This document shows, in pieces, positions 51,293 to 63,756 of a stretch of DNA of 64,000 nucleotides. The notes beneath the pieces are model-generated. The model ran no database searches. It saw only the letters and a list, made by a program, of their open reading frames with translations, and was not told where the DNA came from. The DNA lies in assembly GCA_029255685.2 (NCBI GenBank), contig CM055315.2:68849681-68913680 (forward strand). The letters are read 5' to 3'. Origin of the DNA: Silene conica (lineage: Eukaryota; Streptophyta; Magnoliopsida; Caryophyllales; Caryophyllaceae). How positions within the stretch are numbered: the stretch's first letter is position 1; each line of letters begins with the position of its first letter. Position numbers and translations under genes: made by a program.

Positions 51293-54200
51293 GCTAGGTC
51301 TCAATATTTATAAAATGTGAGGTCGAGTCATTTTATTATCTATCAAATTTAACTGAACTAAAATATTTGAACTAACGGTAATTTTAATTGACACGGTCCA
51401 ATGAACTCGACAGATATGCATGTTTGTAATGGCGATTTGACAATACATGTAACATAAATAAAATGCAATGCAATAAAGGATAAATAAAACTCCTAGTATG
51501 ACCTTCCTAAAATATAAAATCTAATAATCTATATATTACAAACTCGGAAACCAATTTCTTTGGTCCCTTGAACTCCATGTGACACGTCTCGCAACACCGT
51601 CTTGATCGGAACACCTTTTCGATTGGCATTGTCTTTAGGATTCGCCGGAGTTACAAAAGATAATAAATACAAATTATTGCTACTATACAATTGTAATAAA
51701 AATTTAAATCTATTAAATTTCAAAACGGTGGTGCGATATCACATTAAGTTACAACCGAATCAATATTCCCTTACATTACGGGTAATATAGATTAAAATAC
51801 TAAGATCATACTAAGAAAAAATTACAAAATTCAAAATTACATAATAAAATTATGACATTCATAAAAGAAATATGTAGCATTATAATATGTCTCTAACATG
51901 CTCATTTTATGCGTCAAATTGCCTTATATTAATTTATATCATATATAATCCGATTTTATGGAAATGCGTGATCGTTAACTCAATTAAATCACAAATACAA
52001 TACATAAATCCAATTTATGTCCAAGGTAATTACCCTAAAACCTTAGGCCTCAAAATTTAATCTTTAATCAAATTTTGACTAACAATTCAACTTGTTATCA
52101 TATTATTGCTTTTTAAAACTTCTTTTATTCATAATAATAATGAAATAATTTCCAAAAAGTCGTAAAATTCGGAAAACTCAAAATCATCATTTTGTATATT
52201 CTGGAAAATTCCAAAAATTCCAAAATTTCAATAAAATATTTGCCCAAGAAATATCTTTAATTTAATTTATTTCATAAATAAATTGCATAAGACATAACTT
52301 TAACTTTTTAATTCCAAATTAAACATAAAAATTATGTAAAAATCAAAATCAAAATTTTGATCATTCTCAATAAATTACCAGAACCTGGAAATGACAATTT
52401 TTTCAAGCCAAAATTCGAATTTACCTTTTGTGACCAATAAAGTTATTTTTTATTAATTTTATCAAATAAAAATCAATAATAATAATACAAAATGAACGAA
52501 ATTTCACATGAAAATTTATATCTGATGTTAATATCATGTATTAAACATTGGGGAAATATGTCATACCATAAAATTAACTTTAGCTATTTTTGCTAAAATA
52601 GTCACTATTTATGACATTTTTACATTAAAAATTCATGAATCATGAAAAACAGCAACATTTTACTTTAACATTTACAGAACGTGTGTAAATATTGCATGTG
52701 AGATGTGACAACATACTAAAATTGCATGGCCAGATTCGAACTTTAACTATTGTAAACTATATTACCCTCATTTTATGCATTCTTATCATATAAAAATCAT
52801 AAACAATGCAAAATAACATATATTTATACGAAATTTTACATACAATATGTAACATATGCTTGTGGGGTCATAGAAAAATTTCATGGTCAGAAACATAGTT
52901 TAACTATTTTTAGTATCTTTTCCAACATTTCAACCATTAAAATGTAATAATAATACAAAAAATCTTAAAATGAGCAATAAAATTCCATAAATCATAAAAA
53001 TGACCTAAAATCGATTTAGGACCAGAATATGTTATATGCAAACTGATTTCGTGACTTTATCATATAAATCACAAACTTTTAATTTTATTTAAGTTCTTAT
53101 AACTCGTACATACTATAAAACGATTATGCATGCGCATCCTATGCTCTGATACCAATTGAAGGATTCGTAAACCACACATTAGTCATACTAATGTTGCATG
53201 TTAAGTCATTAACTAAGTGGATCTAGTACATGCAAAACAAAAGGAAAAATAAAGATAAGAAGTTTTCCTTACATTGAGAAAAAACTTTTATGGGGACAAG
53301 GTTAGTCACCTACTAACACTCGTTCTTGAGCTTAATGAAATATAAATATCCTCCAAGACTCCAAATTAGAAGTCCTCCAAAGATTGATCCAAGACTTACC
53401 ATTAACACTACTAAGATAATTAACTAGATTATGCAAAGTAGTGACTTAAAATAATATCTAATATTATTTTTACTACACTAGTAAAATACAAGAATTTTAG
53501 AGAATATAATTTATTAGGTTTCTAAAACTATATTAGAGAAAGTATGAGAAAAGATAAAATGTATAACCACACATTTACACAAAAGAGGTAGAATGAATTA
53601 TAAGAGCTAAAGGCTCTTCCTTTTCATATGGAGGCCAAAAAAGAGAGAACAAAGGAGCTAATGCATGACCTTTGTTCTTGTCCATAAAGCTTAGACATGC
53701 AAAGCTAGTTTTAGAGTTAATTATGTTGTTTATTTTACATTAAAATTAAACACCCACTAACTTCTTAGTGCCCTCTAATTTTTGGCCATAATAGATAATA
53801 TGGACTCCATTTTAACTTTTACAATTTGTCAAATGTAAGATGTAGGTCATGTGTCACACACTATGTCCAATTGTATTTCATGCATATTTAACTCCTTAAA
53901 TGTCATTTTAATACATAATAAATTTTTACATGATGATTTAACCAGTAATACATGATTACAAGTATTTAAAATGCATCATATAAATATAATTCACAATACT
54001 TGTAATTATATTATATAACTCATTCTCATTTAATTTGCTTCACTAAACAACTTTTAGCAGTAATACTTTAATTACTAAAACGTATTTTATTTAATCGAAT
54101 TACAGTAAAATATGTGTCATCTCTCATAGACATAAATTATTCTTATTTTAAGAATTAAGTAACGTGTATCAATATACAACTAATTAATTTATCCATTAAG

Positions 54201-54407
54201 ACAGGTGTCCTATAGGTGTGACCTTAAGGGTCAACTGATCACCACCGCCAAACGACAGTAATGTCAAACTCTAGTTAGCAAATTATTACCGATTAATGTT
54301 GATCAGTTAACTTATAAAAGAATCATCCCTTACGTATTCTCAACTTGGGTTTTATACTGATACTCAAATCATGCGATCGCACAATTGTTGAGGACACTAC
54401 TCCAACA
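51293..54407 (-). mobile_element. Copia C: LTR and leader of a third Copia fossil, minus strand
   Basis: The LTR is at 53157-54407 and reads, on the minus strand, TGTTGGAGTAGTGTCCTC... ending in TTCA. It is followed on that strand by ATTGGTATCAGAGCATAGG (primer site, 53156-53138) and an AT-rich leader going left to about 51293. A short frame at 51723-51529 (minus) shows no known domain. No pol part is present. Age cannot be estimated as only one LTR is here. Confidence 0.78.
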
Positions 54408-57209
54408 GAAGAGACTTTGTGAACTGTTTACGTTATGTGACGTTTGTTATGAAAGAGTAGAATTTAACTCAAAGATTGTTAATTGACATGTGTAGTTGGA
54501 TAACAAGGATGATATAATGATTTTGTGTAGTATATATACGTGAGCTACCATGAATTCTTTTGTATAATAACAATGTTCTTATTGTGTGAGTCTGTTTTGG
54601 TGTGCTGTTGCATAGTAATCTTGAGTGCATTTCAGAGTCTCGTGATGCTAGCTAGTAATGGAAGTACTTGAGATGGATGGAAAAGGATATGGAAACATGT
54701 GTGCTTACATGGTGGATTGGACGCAGTATATGCGTGGCACGGTATATGGAAATGGAAATGTTGAACCTGATTGAGTCATATGATGAATAATTTTCGCGTG
54801 CCTTAAATTGTTTTATGAAGTTTGTGTGACTGGTACTTTAATTTGCGTACGTGAGTGTATGAGATTTAGAGTATATATATCATAAGGTTGTGACACATAT
54901 GTAAGTTTGTATAACCTACATGAGACGAGAGTTTATTTCAGGATTAGTGTTTTGAACCATGGGTTGGACCATGTGCTAGACGATTGGGAGACTTCTAGAG
55001 TGGGTTATTAGAAAGACATTATATGAATTGATAATGAAATTAAAATAGGTAAGAGATTGTGAACTCTGAACATAGTTGTTGTGGAATTTGATAAGGAGCG
55101 GTTGAGATCGTATCTTGAGATTGACGGCTAAACTTTGGGTCGAAGTTTTCTTTTAGGGGGAGTGGATGTAATATTTCGGAATTAAGAAAGGAAAGTGAAT
55201 CGACTTAAGGAAATGAAGCAACTAAGATATGAAAATAACGAGTGTATGTATTCTAAGGATCGAGAGTAAGACTATTATGTGTAGGGAAATAAGCTAAGAG
55301 TAAGTGTTAGTGTAAGCGAGTGTTATATGGGTACGTGGATGCGGGGAACGAGTGCGAGTGTTATAATGGAGGAGAGTAAGACTTGACTCAAATTGTGGAT
55401 GAGAGCATGCGGCAACTATAAAGTGAAAACAAGTAAGTGTATCTTAAGGCAAGAGAGGAGTGAAAGGAAGTCGGTATGGGAGAAAGGTGACTTCAGAGAC
55501 GAAGTTCTTTTTAAGGAGGGAAGATTGTAATACTCCGTATTTGTGGGATCCAATTAAGATGTTTTGGGAACCGTGTCAGGACTCGCAGGGGTTAGGAAAG
55601 TCAATAATTGACCGTTTGTGAGATTGCAGTTGACCAAATGAGTGGTTTAGGGGAGATCGAGTGAGGTCACTCGATCGAGTAAAAGGTCCACTCGATCGAG
55701 TGCCACCGAGCGACATCGAGTTGACCACGGCGAGTATGGGACTCATCGAGTGTTGACCACTCGATTGAGTGAGCGAGTCACTCGTTCGAGTAGGTTGTCC
55801 ACTCGATCGATTGAAGTGTCCGCTCGGTCGAGTGGATTCGAGCAGACTACGGGTTTTAAACCCTTCTTCCTCTTCATTCATTTCATTTCCAATCTTCTTC
55901 CTCTTCTCTCTAAACTCTCTCTATTCTCTCTAAAATTCTCCCAAATACCTTTCATGGGGATTCAAGCTTGAATTTAGGATAAAATGCTCTCCCTTATGTC
56001 TGATATATTGATGAGTCGTTTTTATACTTTGTTAATTCCATTTCTTGCAAACCCTATAATATGGGGGTTTTGTGGTGAAGGCTTGATTAGTGGTTTGATT
56101 AGTTTATATGGGTAATTAGTAAGCCTAAATAAGGGATTATGGGTTAGTTTAGTGTGTAGGATGTGTTGTGACGGTATTATGTGTATATGTTAGGATGCGA
56201 CAGTCTTATGAGACGAATTCTTGTCGGAGCGGTTTGAGCTCGCAGGTATGCTTTGAGGTAGGTTAATCCTACTCGATCTCAATATTGTATGCATTGTGTT
56301 TGATTTATTTATGGTTAATTGCCTCACATGGTTAGTGTTAATGAATATGAGTAAGTAATTAATAATGGTGATTAAGTAATGAATAAAAGTAATTGGTGAG
56401 TATGATAAATGAGTTGAGGGGTACGTATAACATTGATTACAGAATGGGTAAATGAATATGAATATGTGTGTTAGCTTATCGTGTCACATGATGTGTCGGA
56501 ATTGGAACGGTATCGTCTTATCATGCATTTATCGTGATTGTTGCGTCTTTGTGTAAATTGGCATTGGTGACGGTGGTTGTGGTTGTGGAGACGGAATGCG
56601 GTTTGGAACCCGTCTTCCGCTTGGGTTGCCTTTTGGAGCTTCCCGCTCCAAGAGGGATGTGGACATTAATGACTCGAGTTTGAAGGGACACGTGTGGTGA
56701 GATATGATGTCTGGCAGGGGACCATGAGTAGCTCTCGGGCCCGGTGTCGTGGGTACGTCCCTGACACCTTGTGTTGTGAGTACGATTGGGTGTGTCCCGG
56801 TACTCGCGCGGGTTGTGTTGAGGTGATGGTTATGGGCCTACGACTGGGTGCGTCCCGATACCGGAAGGTAAGTGGTATGGTAATTCCACGTTTTGCGTGC
56901 CTTAGACTTATTACATTGTATTTCATATTCATCGCATGCTTATATGTTTGGTTATATTGAAATTGGTGTGTTTTGTGTTGTTTATTTGTCACCCATTTCC
57001 AGGGTGGCCTGTGTTGATCCATATGATATTTTCCATCATATGGGGAGCAAGTTTTGTCATATTGTCTTGGTTTACGTGTGGGCAATGGACGAGAATTGAC
57101 GAGCATCGAGTCGTAGTGTGATAGTTGGAGTTTTTATAGTACGAGTTGTATTTTAATTTATTTATCGAATTGTGTAACATTAAACCTTTATTGATAATAA
57201 AAGTGTCCT
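54408..57209 (+). mobile_element. Ty3/Gypsy (chromovirus-like) fossil: 3' interior and LTR
   Basis: The interior 54408-55525 is non-coding and carries AACTTTGGGTCGAAGTTTTC (about 55132) and GACGAAGTTCTTTTTAAGG before the LTR, as in Tekay-type elements. The LTR starts at 55526 (TGTAATACTCCGTATTTG). Its end is either about 57179 (TTGTGTAACA) or cut by the Athila-like LTR at 57210. The LTR holds an array of ACTCGATCGAGT palindromes followed by a CT-rich stretch. No gag or pol in this piece. Confidence 0.65.
55655..55846. repeat. Array of ACTCGATCGAGT palindromes in the Gypsy LTR
   Basis: Full or nearly full copies at 55668-55680, 55689-55702, 55758-55771, 55779-55791, 55800-55812 and 55821-55834, plus half sites (ATCGAGT, CATCGAG) between. 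They end just before GGGTTTTAAACCC (about 55852) and a CT-rich tract (55862-55945), which look like a TATA-like box and a 5' UTR, so the array sits where a promoter would be. Confidence 0.9.
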
Positions 57210-58903
57210 TGATGGCCAGCTTTTGTCGTCGATTCCGGCACCAAAAACAATTTATAAACTCCCAAATTAAGTAGTATAATTTAGGGTCGAACCCAAAAGA
57301 CGGTGGGGAAGTTGTATATTTAAGTTCTAGTTCGAGCTTGAGTCGGGTAATAAGTTTGAGATTGATTAACAACTAAAGAACAATTAAAACAAATAAATTT
57401 AGATAAAATTGATGATAAGGAGGACTAGGGTGTCGGGGGTCACCTAGGTAAGTCGGTAGCCAAACGTAAGGCAACGGTCTCGTGTCACTTCTATGGTAAG
57501 TCTAGGGTCATCTCTTCTCTCGAGTCGACTACCCTTAGGTCAAGACTAGTCCTAGCTTTCGCTACAAACCAAGCTAACCTACCACATAAGCATGCTCATG
57601 AAACTCAAGACCATCGTCTAAAGCAAACAAAGCGAAGACTAATACCCAACCGTCGTTGAGGCAATTCGTCGAACACGTAACATGCAAGATGCGAAAACTT
57701 AACCAAAGAAGCAAACAAGACTAACCCTAAGCATTTTTCATGGCTACTAACTACCCAAGCAAACCCCTAACCCTAGAATGAAACTACTCACACATTATTA
57801 AAGAAGAAACATGAACAAATGAGGAATTGATGATAAACATTATGAGAAATGAAAGAGTAAACAAGTAAACAAGGAAAACTTAAAGGAAATGCAAAAATAA
57901 AGTAGAGATGAAGAAGATTATACCATTAACTATGGAAAAGGGAATGACTTGGATGACAAGTTGAAGGATTCTTTCAAATCCCCCAAAATTACAACCCAAA
58001 TAATCCACTACAAATGCTTAAACACAAACTCAAGGAGAATCCTCTAGAAAGATTAACTAATAAAGAAAGATTAAGTAAAGATTTAAATAAGATTAAAGTA
58101 TTTTTTAGTGTTTTTGAGTCTAAGTGCTAAGTATTCCAAACAGTAGTAAACCCTAAAAAAAAACTTAAGAATGCGTAATCTAAAAGTGATACAAGTGCGG
58201 GTTTATATAGAGCTCGAAAATACGAAAAGGGCCTCTCAGCCGGTCGACCGGCTGCCGGTCTGGGACCGGCTGAGAGCCCAAATATTCACTTCTGCAAAAA
58301 TCTTCAAATGGTCATGCTTCCCAGCCGACCGGCCGGCTGCCGGTCTGGCACCGGCTGGGAGGCCTTTTTCTTCAATCTGATTTCTTAAACAATTCTTCAA
58401 TAAGTACAGGTCCCCTCAGCCGGTGGACCGGTTGCCGGTTGTCCACCGGCTGGGAGCCCTTCTTGAGTAGTCTGCCCAAAATACGTAATTCTTCAAAATC
58501 TTCAAAATGGCTAAGTATGGGATCTGATCCTCAGCCGGCCAACAGGCTGCCGGCTGGGAACCGGCTGGGAGGCTGAATTGAGGTTCTGGAAAACTCTTCA
58601 CATTTTTGTCGAAATCTTGAGTCAAGGCTCCCAGCCGGCCGACCGGCCGCCGGTTGGGGACCGGCTGGGAGGGCCTGGGAGGCCTCCTTCACAATTCTTC
58701 CACATTTCTTCATAAATCGTTCTAAATCCGGCTCGATTTCACCCGTTTATTCGCCCACGCCGTAATACCTACAAAAATTGGATCGAATAGGAATATACGA
58801 GGCAACGGACGTAAAAACACCTAAAGATACGCAAATCGAGGTCGAATCGTGACCGAAAACAAAGAAAATGTAAAGGAAATGATGACCAAAATGGAGCTCA
58901 TCA
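57210..58903 (-). repeat. 3' LTR of the Athila-like element
   Basis: 1694 bp; read on minus, TGATGAGCTCCATTTTGG ... GCTGGCCATCA. It contains a TATA box (minus strand, TATATAAAC at 58209-58201) with five palindromic units directly upstream of it (58672-58233), and a GGGTTCGACCCT block (57294-57283) typical of R-U5 in this group. Confidence 0.75.
58233..58672. repeat. Five palindromic units in the LTR, upstream of its TATA box
   Basis: Units at about 58233-58276, 58318-58362, 58413-58456, 58529-58573 and 58628-58672, start-to-start 85-116 bp. Each is a 40-45-bp double palindrome of the form CAGCCGG..ACCGGCTGCCGG..CCGGCTG. In the first unit the outer arms CTCTCAGCCGGTC and GACCGGCTGAGAG pair perfectly. 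The spacers are unlike each other and AT-richer. Confidence 0.95.
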
Positions 58904-61091
58904 GAATTCCCCACACTTAAACCTTACTCGTCCTCGAGTAAGAGATCAAAGAACTATATAACCCTTATTAAAAACAAAGAAACAACTAACTAAGCTACCT
59001 ATAAGCCGAATCGGGTTTAGCTACACCCGTAGCTCTTTCAACTCACAATTTGACATTCATGAGGGAGAATGCCCTATTGCAAGGCAAGTAAGGTCTTGCT
59101 ACAAAACTTTTGATGCCAACCAGTAAAAACACAACACGTATAGACAAGCAACATGCATCGGAAAAGAAAGAAAACCGCTTGCCTCATTCAAGCGGCGGAA
59201 AACAACTAAAAGGGAACAAATTCAAAATCGTAAACTCCCTCACAAATATTAATTCTACAAGTCACTAAGGCAGGAAGGATGACAACAAAACACCGCCAAA
59301 TCATGCTAAACTAGGCTACTTTCATAACCGTTATCCAAATACTTTTGTCAAAGGCGATCGGATGGAATGGAATGATGATCCCCGCAATGCTAAAGGCAAA
59401 AGATACAACAAGTCTAGATTCTTCACAAAGTAAAGGTCATGGGTCGTTCCGAGATCGACAAAACGGCAAGGCAAAATTGATTTTTTTGGAATGAAATGCT
59501 CAAATCAACACAAAATGGTGGATGACGATCAAAATTTGACCTTATTCAACTTTTTTTTTCATCTCTTTTTTCATGCCATGAGTTAGGATGGGGTTTGTCC
59601 CACGCGTGCTAATGTCCTTTGCTTTCGCCAATCGCTTATTAGGCAACCGGTTAACCTCTAGACAATAGCTTATCGGGGTGACAATCACTCTGTCTTTGGG
59701 CGGTCGAATTCACAACCAAGTGGGAAGCCAACTCAATGGCTACCCTCCAAAGCACATCGAAGTGGTACGCCTCCACCAAAACAACATGTTCTTATTCTTT
59801 TTCATTAACCATTTTTTTTTCTTTTCTTTTTCACTTGAGTTTCCCCCTTTTTTTTTTCCTTTCAAATCGATTCCACTTCTTATGATCATTGACAAAAGCA
59901 TTCCAAATTTATTCATGAAAGTTATTTTTGGGTTGCCAAACCGCTGAGTCGAAAAAGGTCACCAAGACAAGATAATCAAAACCATTCCGCATTACGGGGT
60001 TGGGCAAGGTGACTCACATGCAAACCCTTGACTCGGTATTGGACCATGGTCAGAAAGATACTAGAAAAGCTTAACCTAGGGTGTTTCAAAAATCATTCTA
60101 AAAGACAAAGTCCCAAGTAGAAGAATTATTTGTAAAGGCCTAAACGATTTTGTCAAAGTTATCAATTAGGCATTTTCAAAACATTATCCTAAATGCAACT
60201 AATATAGACATGTTATAATGCAAATGAGACTATCAAACTAAATGCCAAACAAAGCTAATGCATCTCCTAACAGCACAAAAGCACACAAGCCACACACAAT
60301 TCTCCACAATGTACTCCACATCCTCCAAATACAAGCCCATCCTCCTCGATTGTAACAAAAGAATGAAAATGAGAGTGAAATAGAGGTTGGAACGATCATA
60401 CTGTGGTATCTTCAAGATCCAAAGTGGTGCTCAAGCGAGTGTTACCTATGCGAAAGGAGGGGAAGCAAACACAAGTATATACAATTCTACACTAATAAGG
60501 TAAAAACATGTTTTTGAATTTTTCAAATTTTTCGAATTTTTTGGTATTTTTGAGGTTTTTCATACTTACAAAAACAATCAAATATTCACAAGGTGGATAT
60601 TTTCCCTCCCCACACTTAAGATTTACATTGTCCTCAATGTAATAAAGTGCAAAGGGGGAAATGAAGTAAAAGAACGAAAACAACATGTTTTTGGCTTTTT
60701 TGAAATTTTTGAGAAAATAAAAACTTGTTTTTGTATTTTTTTGAAATAAACGGTTCTTCCTCCCCACACTTATTTATATGCATAATGTGAGGAGGAAAAC
60801 CGGAAAATAAAGAACATATTTTTGAAAGTTTTTGGTTTTTCAATTTTTTTGGTTTTTTGGTTTTTAAGAAGGCATTAAAAACAAAGGTAAACAAAAGAAG
60901 AGAGAAACTAAAAACTAGACTAAATGCAAACGAAATGCTCTAAACTACATGTATGCAAGCTATATGTGACAATATGATACAAAAATATAAATCTAATGCA
61001 TCTAAATGAATGCAACTATATGCATCTAAACTAATGATGTGAAAACATGAAAAGGAAACTAAAACTAACGAACTAAACTAAACTAACTAAG
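58904..61091 (-). other. Non-coding stretch between the post-pol frame and the 3' LTR of the Athila-like element
   Basis: Contains three copies of a CCCCACACTT motif (58910, 60610, 60763; on minus AAGTGTGGGG), the first being the likely polypurine tract. It also has runs of T (59540-59575, 59810-59862) and AT-rich simple sequence. No protein domain was seen. Confidence 0.6.
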
Positions 61092-61215
61092 CTAAATGCA
61101 TGCTAAAAAAAAACAAATGCAAACTAAAGGAGAAATTTGGATTAAGGGAGTTACTTGACTTGTTTTGGATTTTGCAAGGGGAGCATAATCATCCATCAAC
61201 CACCTCCAAAGGTGG

Positions 61216-62955
61216 TCACTCATCAAAATGATCATCAAAATGATCCTCGGACTCATAACCTTCATCACCGGCTCCATCATCATCATTCCCATTGCCATCA
61301 TCGACCACCATGTAGTCGTTCGGGTTGAGCATAACATCACGGAAAGGGGAGGCTTGAGAGCCACTAGGTCCCGCATCACCATACCCGCCATGGAAGGATG
61401 AATGCCTCGGAGGGCCCGAATCCTCATTTCCCCGGAAGTTGGGGGGAAAGATCGGGTTTGAAAAATAACCCGGGGCGACGTTGATCTCCCCGTAAAAATG
61501 ACCCTCAGGAGGCACATAACCCCTATCAGGAGGCATGTAATATGACGGGCGACCACCATCCGGATGATGATAACCGTCGCGGACGGACCGATCATAACTC
61601 GGAAATGTACCATAGGCTTGATCATGGTAAAGGTAATCAAGCCTATAGGTCAAATCCCTATGCCGCTCATCGGCTATGGCTTAGCGCTGGTCCGCTAAAT
61701 CCGCTGCACTCTTCATGCCCAAGTCAACTCGGGCCATGAAATCAATAAGCTCTGGGGGGCATGAATAAGAAGATGGACCGGAGGTGGAGGCGGATCCCTG
61801 GAAGTGTGATGGACCACTCTGAAACTGGGACATGGAAATGGAGGGCTGCTGAAAAGCCTCAAACTGGAGGTCGGTAGGAGTGGCACCGACTCTATCTCTG
61901 GTGTAGACTCTAGGGGCACGCTGGTCTGGTGGGAGGTCCTCGGGGTCCGCCTCAATATCAAGGAGGTAAGAGGTCTTCCCTGGCACAACTTTCATCAAAT
62001 CGGTGTTTGGCAAAGGGACTGAATTCTTGAACTTGTTGTCAACCCGAATCTGCCAATACTCTTTGCGATCACTGGGGTTATACCGTACCCACCCCAAAGC
62101 ATCCTGCAAGTATCGGCTAGATAGTACATTCTCGCCCTGAATGAAGTCGACCGTGAAGTGCCTCTGACAAAGGTTGTTGGCAATCAAGGTGACCATCCCC
62201 CCAACACAAATGGGGGTAGTAAGCTGAGGCTGGGATGCCAACCTACTCAAGTGAAGGGCCATATGGTGAGCAATGTTCAATTTCGGGCCACCAACCAAGT
62301 AACAACCAATTATCTCAAGCTCAGTAGTAGTGAAGTTGTGAGGCTCATCCCTAGAGAAAACGGTCCACCCCATGAACCTATGCCAAATTCTAATCGGTGC
62401 CAAATGCACCCTATTAGCCGGTTTCTTTCGGCTTCTATCACTTACAAGACCGGTTATGGCTGTCCAAATAAGCTCGGTATCAAAGCCCTCCGGAGGCTTA
62501 ATGGCTAATTTTCCGTCTAGCCCAAAAATCAAAGCAAATTCATCTAAGGTGAGACGATGTTCCTTATTCATCAACCGGAACTCTAAAAATGCTACTTTCC
62601 CCAAAGTTCGGTTCTTAGTCACAACCAAAGAACTCAAAAATTCCCAAGTTAACCGGGGAGATGTGTGAACCGGCTTTGTCTCATACAAGGTTTTCATACC
62701 TAATCCCGCAAAAAGAGCCGCAGTTATCTTCTCAATCCCTAAGTCTCTCAATCCGGCTCTATCAATAAACCTAGTTGGGTGAAGGGGGCGATTCTTAAAA
62801 TATGTGAAATTACCTTTTTGTTGGATTGAGGCAAAAGTGAGACCGGGAAAGCTAGGATCCGGGCCAATGTTGCCACTTCCCCTTACATTTTCGACCTCTT
62901 GCTCAACCGAAGGGTCGTGCCTTGATTTGGATCGCCTTTCTGTTCTTCCCGACAT
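61216..62955 (-). mobile_element. Post-pol reading frame of the Athila-like element (env-like position)
   Basis: The main frame, 62955-61681, begins MSGRTERRSKSRHDPS and contains LTWEFLSSLVVTKNR, FRLMNKEHRLTLDEFALIFG, IWHRFMGWTVFSRDEPHNFT and IIGCYLVGGPKLNIAHHMAL. A low-complexity Pro/Gly/Asp-rich coding stretch follows (61653-61216). The FRL..KEH.LTLDE pattern is shared by Athila ORF-1/env-position proteins of plants. I see no transmembrane segment in it, so an envelope role is not supported. Fossil, probably no longer intact. Confidence 0.65.
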
Positions 62956-63165
62956 GGTTAATTGAAGGATAAGTGATGAGGGAGTAAAGGGGGTTTTGAT
63001 TTGAGAGAGTTTGGTGAAGTTTGTTGGGGTTTTTGAAGGTTAGGGATGAAGAGGGGTGAAGGAAATAAGGAAGAGGGGTGAAGAAATGAAGAAGAAATGA
63101 GGAAAAATGAGGTAGAAATGAAGAAAAGAAGGGGATTCACGAGCTCTTAAAACGCGACAGAACAC

Positions 63166-63756
63166 TCCCAGCCGGTCTTGGACCGGCGGCCGGTCGACCG
63201 GCTGAGAGTGAGGGTTTCAAATTTTTTTGCTTTTTCAAAAATTTCTAAGGGGGCTTGATTCTGAGCCGGCGGACCGGCTGCCGGCCGACCGGCTCAAAAA
63301 TCAGGTCTTCGTATCTCCTACGTCTTCTTTTCTTTTTCTTTTCAACTCACAAAAACTCCCAGCCGGCGGACCGGCTGCCGGCCGACCGGCTGGGGATCCT
63401 TTCTTCGTCTTCTTCTTCTTCAACCATCCTCACTTACAAACACCCCCAGCCGGCGGACCGGCTGCCGGCCGACCGGCTGGGGATCCTTTCTGCTTGCTTG
63501 TTCTTCATATGGGTTCATACATCACATGATTCTCAGCCGGTGGACCGGCTGCCGGCCTACCGGCTGGGAATCACTTCCTCTTGAGTTTCGATTTTTGAAT
63601 AAGTACTCGTCTTCTCAGCCGGTTGGCCGGCTGCCGGTTAGGTACAGGCTGGGGATGCAAAATCTGAAATCTGCCCAAATAAACTATCAAAAACAGAAAT
63701 GTGTCCAGGGCCTCCCAGCCGGTAGGGTACCGTCGGCCGATTGGCCGGCTGGGAGT
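63166..63756. repeat. Seven palindromic units upstream of the post-pol frame
   Basis: Same family as the LTR units: about 63166-63210, 63261-63296, 63356-63394, 63443-63486, 63530-63571, 63613-63655 and 63710-63756, start-to-start 83-97 bp. Core example: AGCCGGCGGACCGGCTGCCG followed by GCCGACCGGCTGGGG. On the minus strand they end about 210 bp before the ATG at 62955, and a purely CT-rich, 5' UTR-like tract fills the gap. Confidence 0.95.

Noticed and set aside
56694-57121. Several 60-146-aa frames on both strands in the Gypsy LTR
   Set aside because: Overlapping frames without domains inside an LTR; coding is unlikely.
63166-63756. CRISPR-like array (palindromic repeats with regular unique spacers)
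   Set aside because: Plant LTR-retrotransposon context, units too variable, spacers of uneven length, no cas genes; explained as element repeats.
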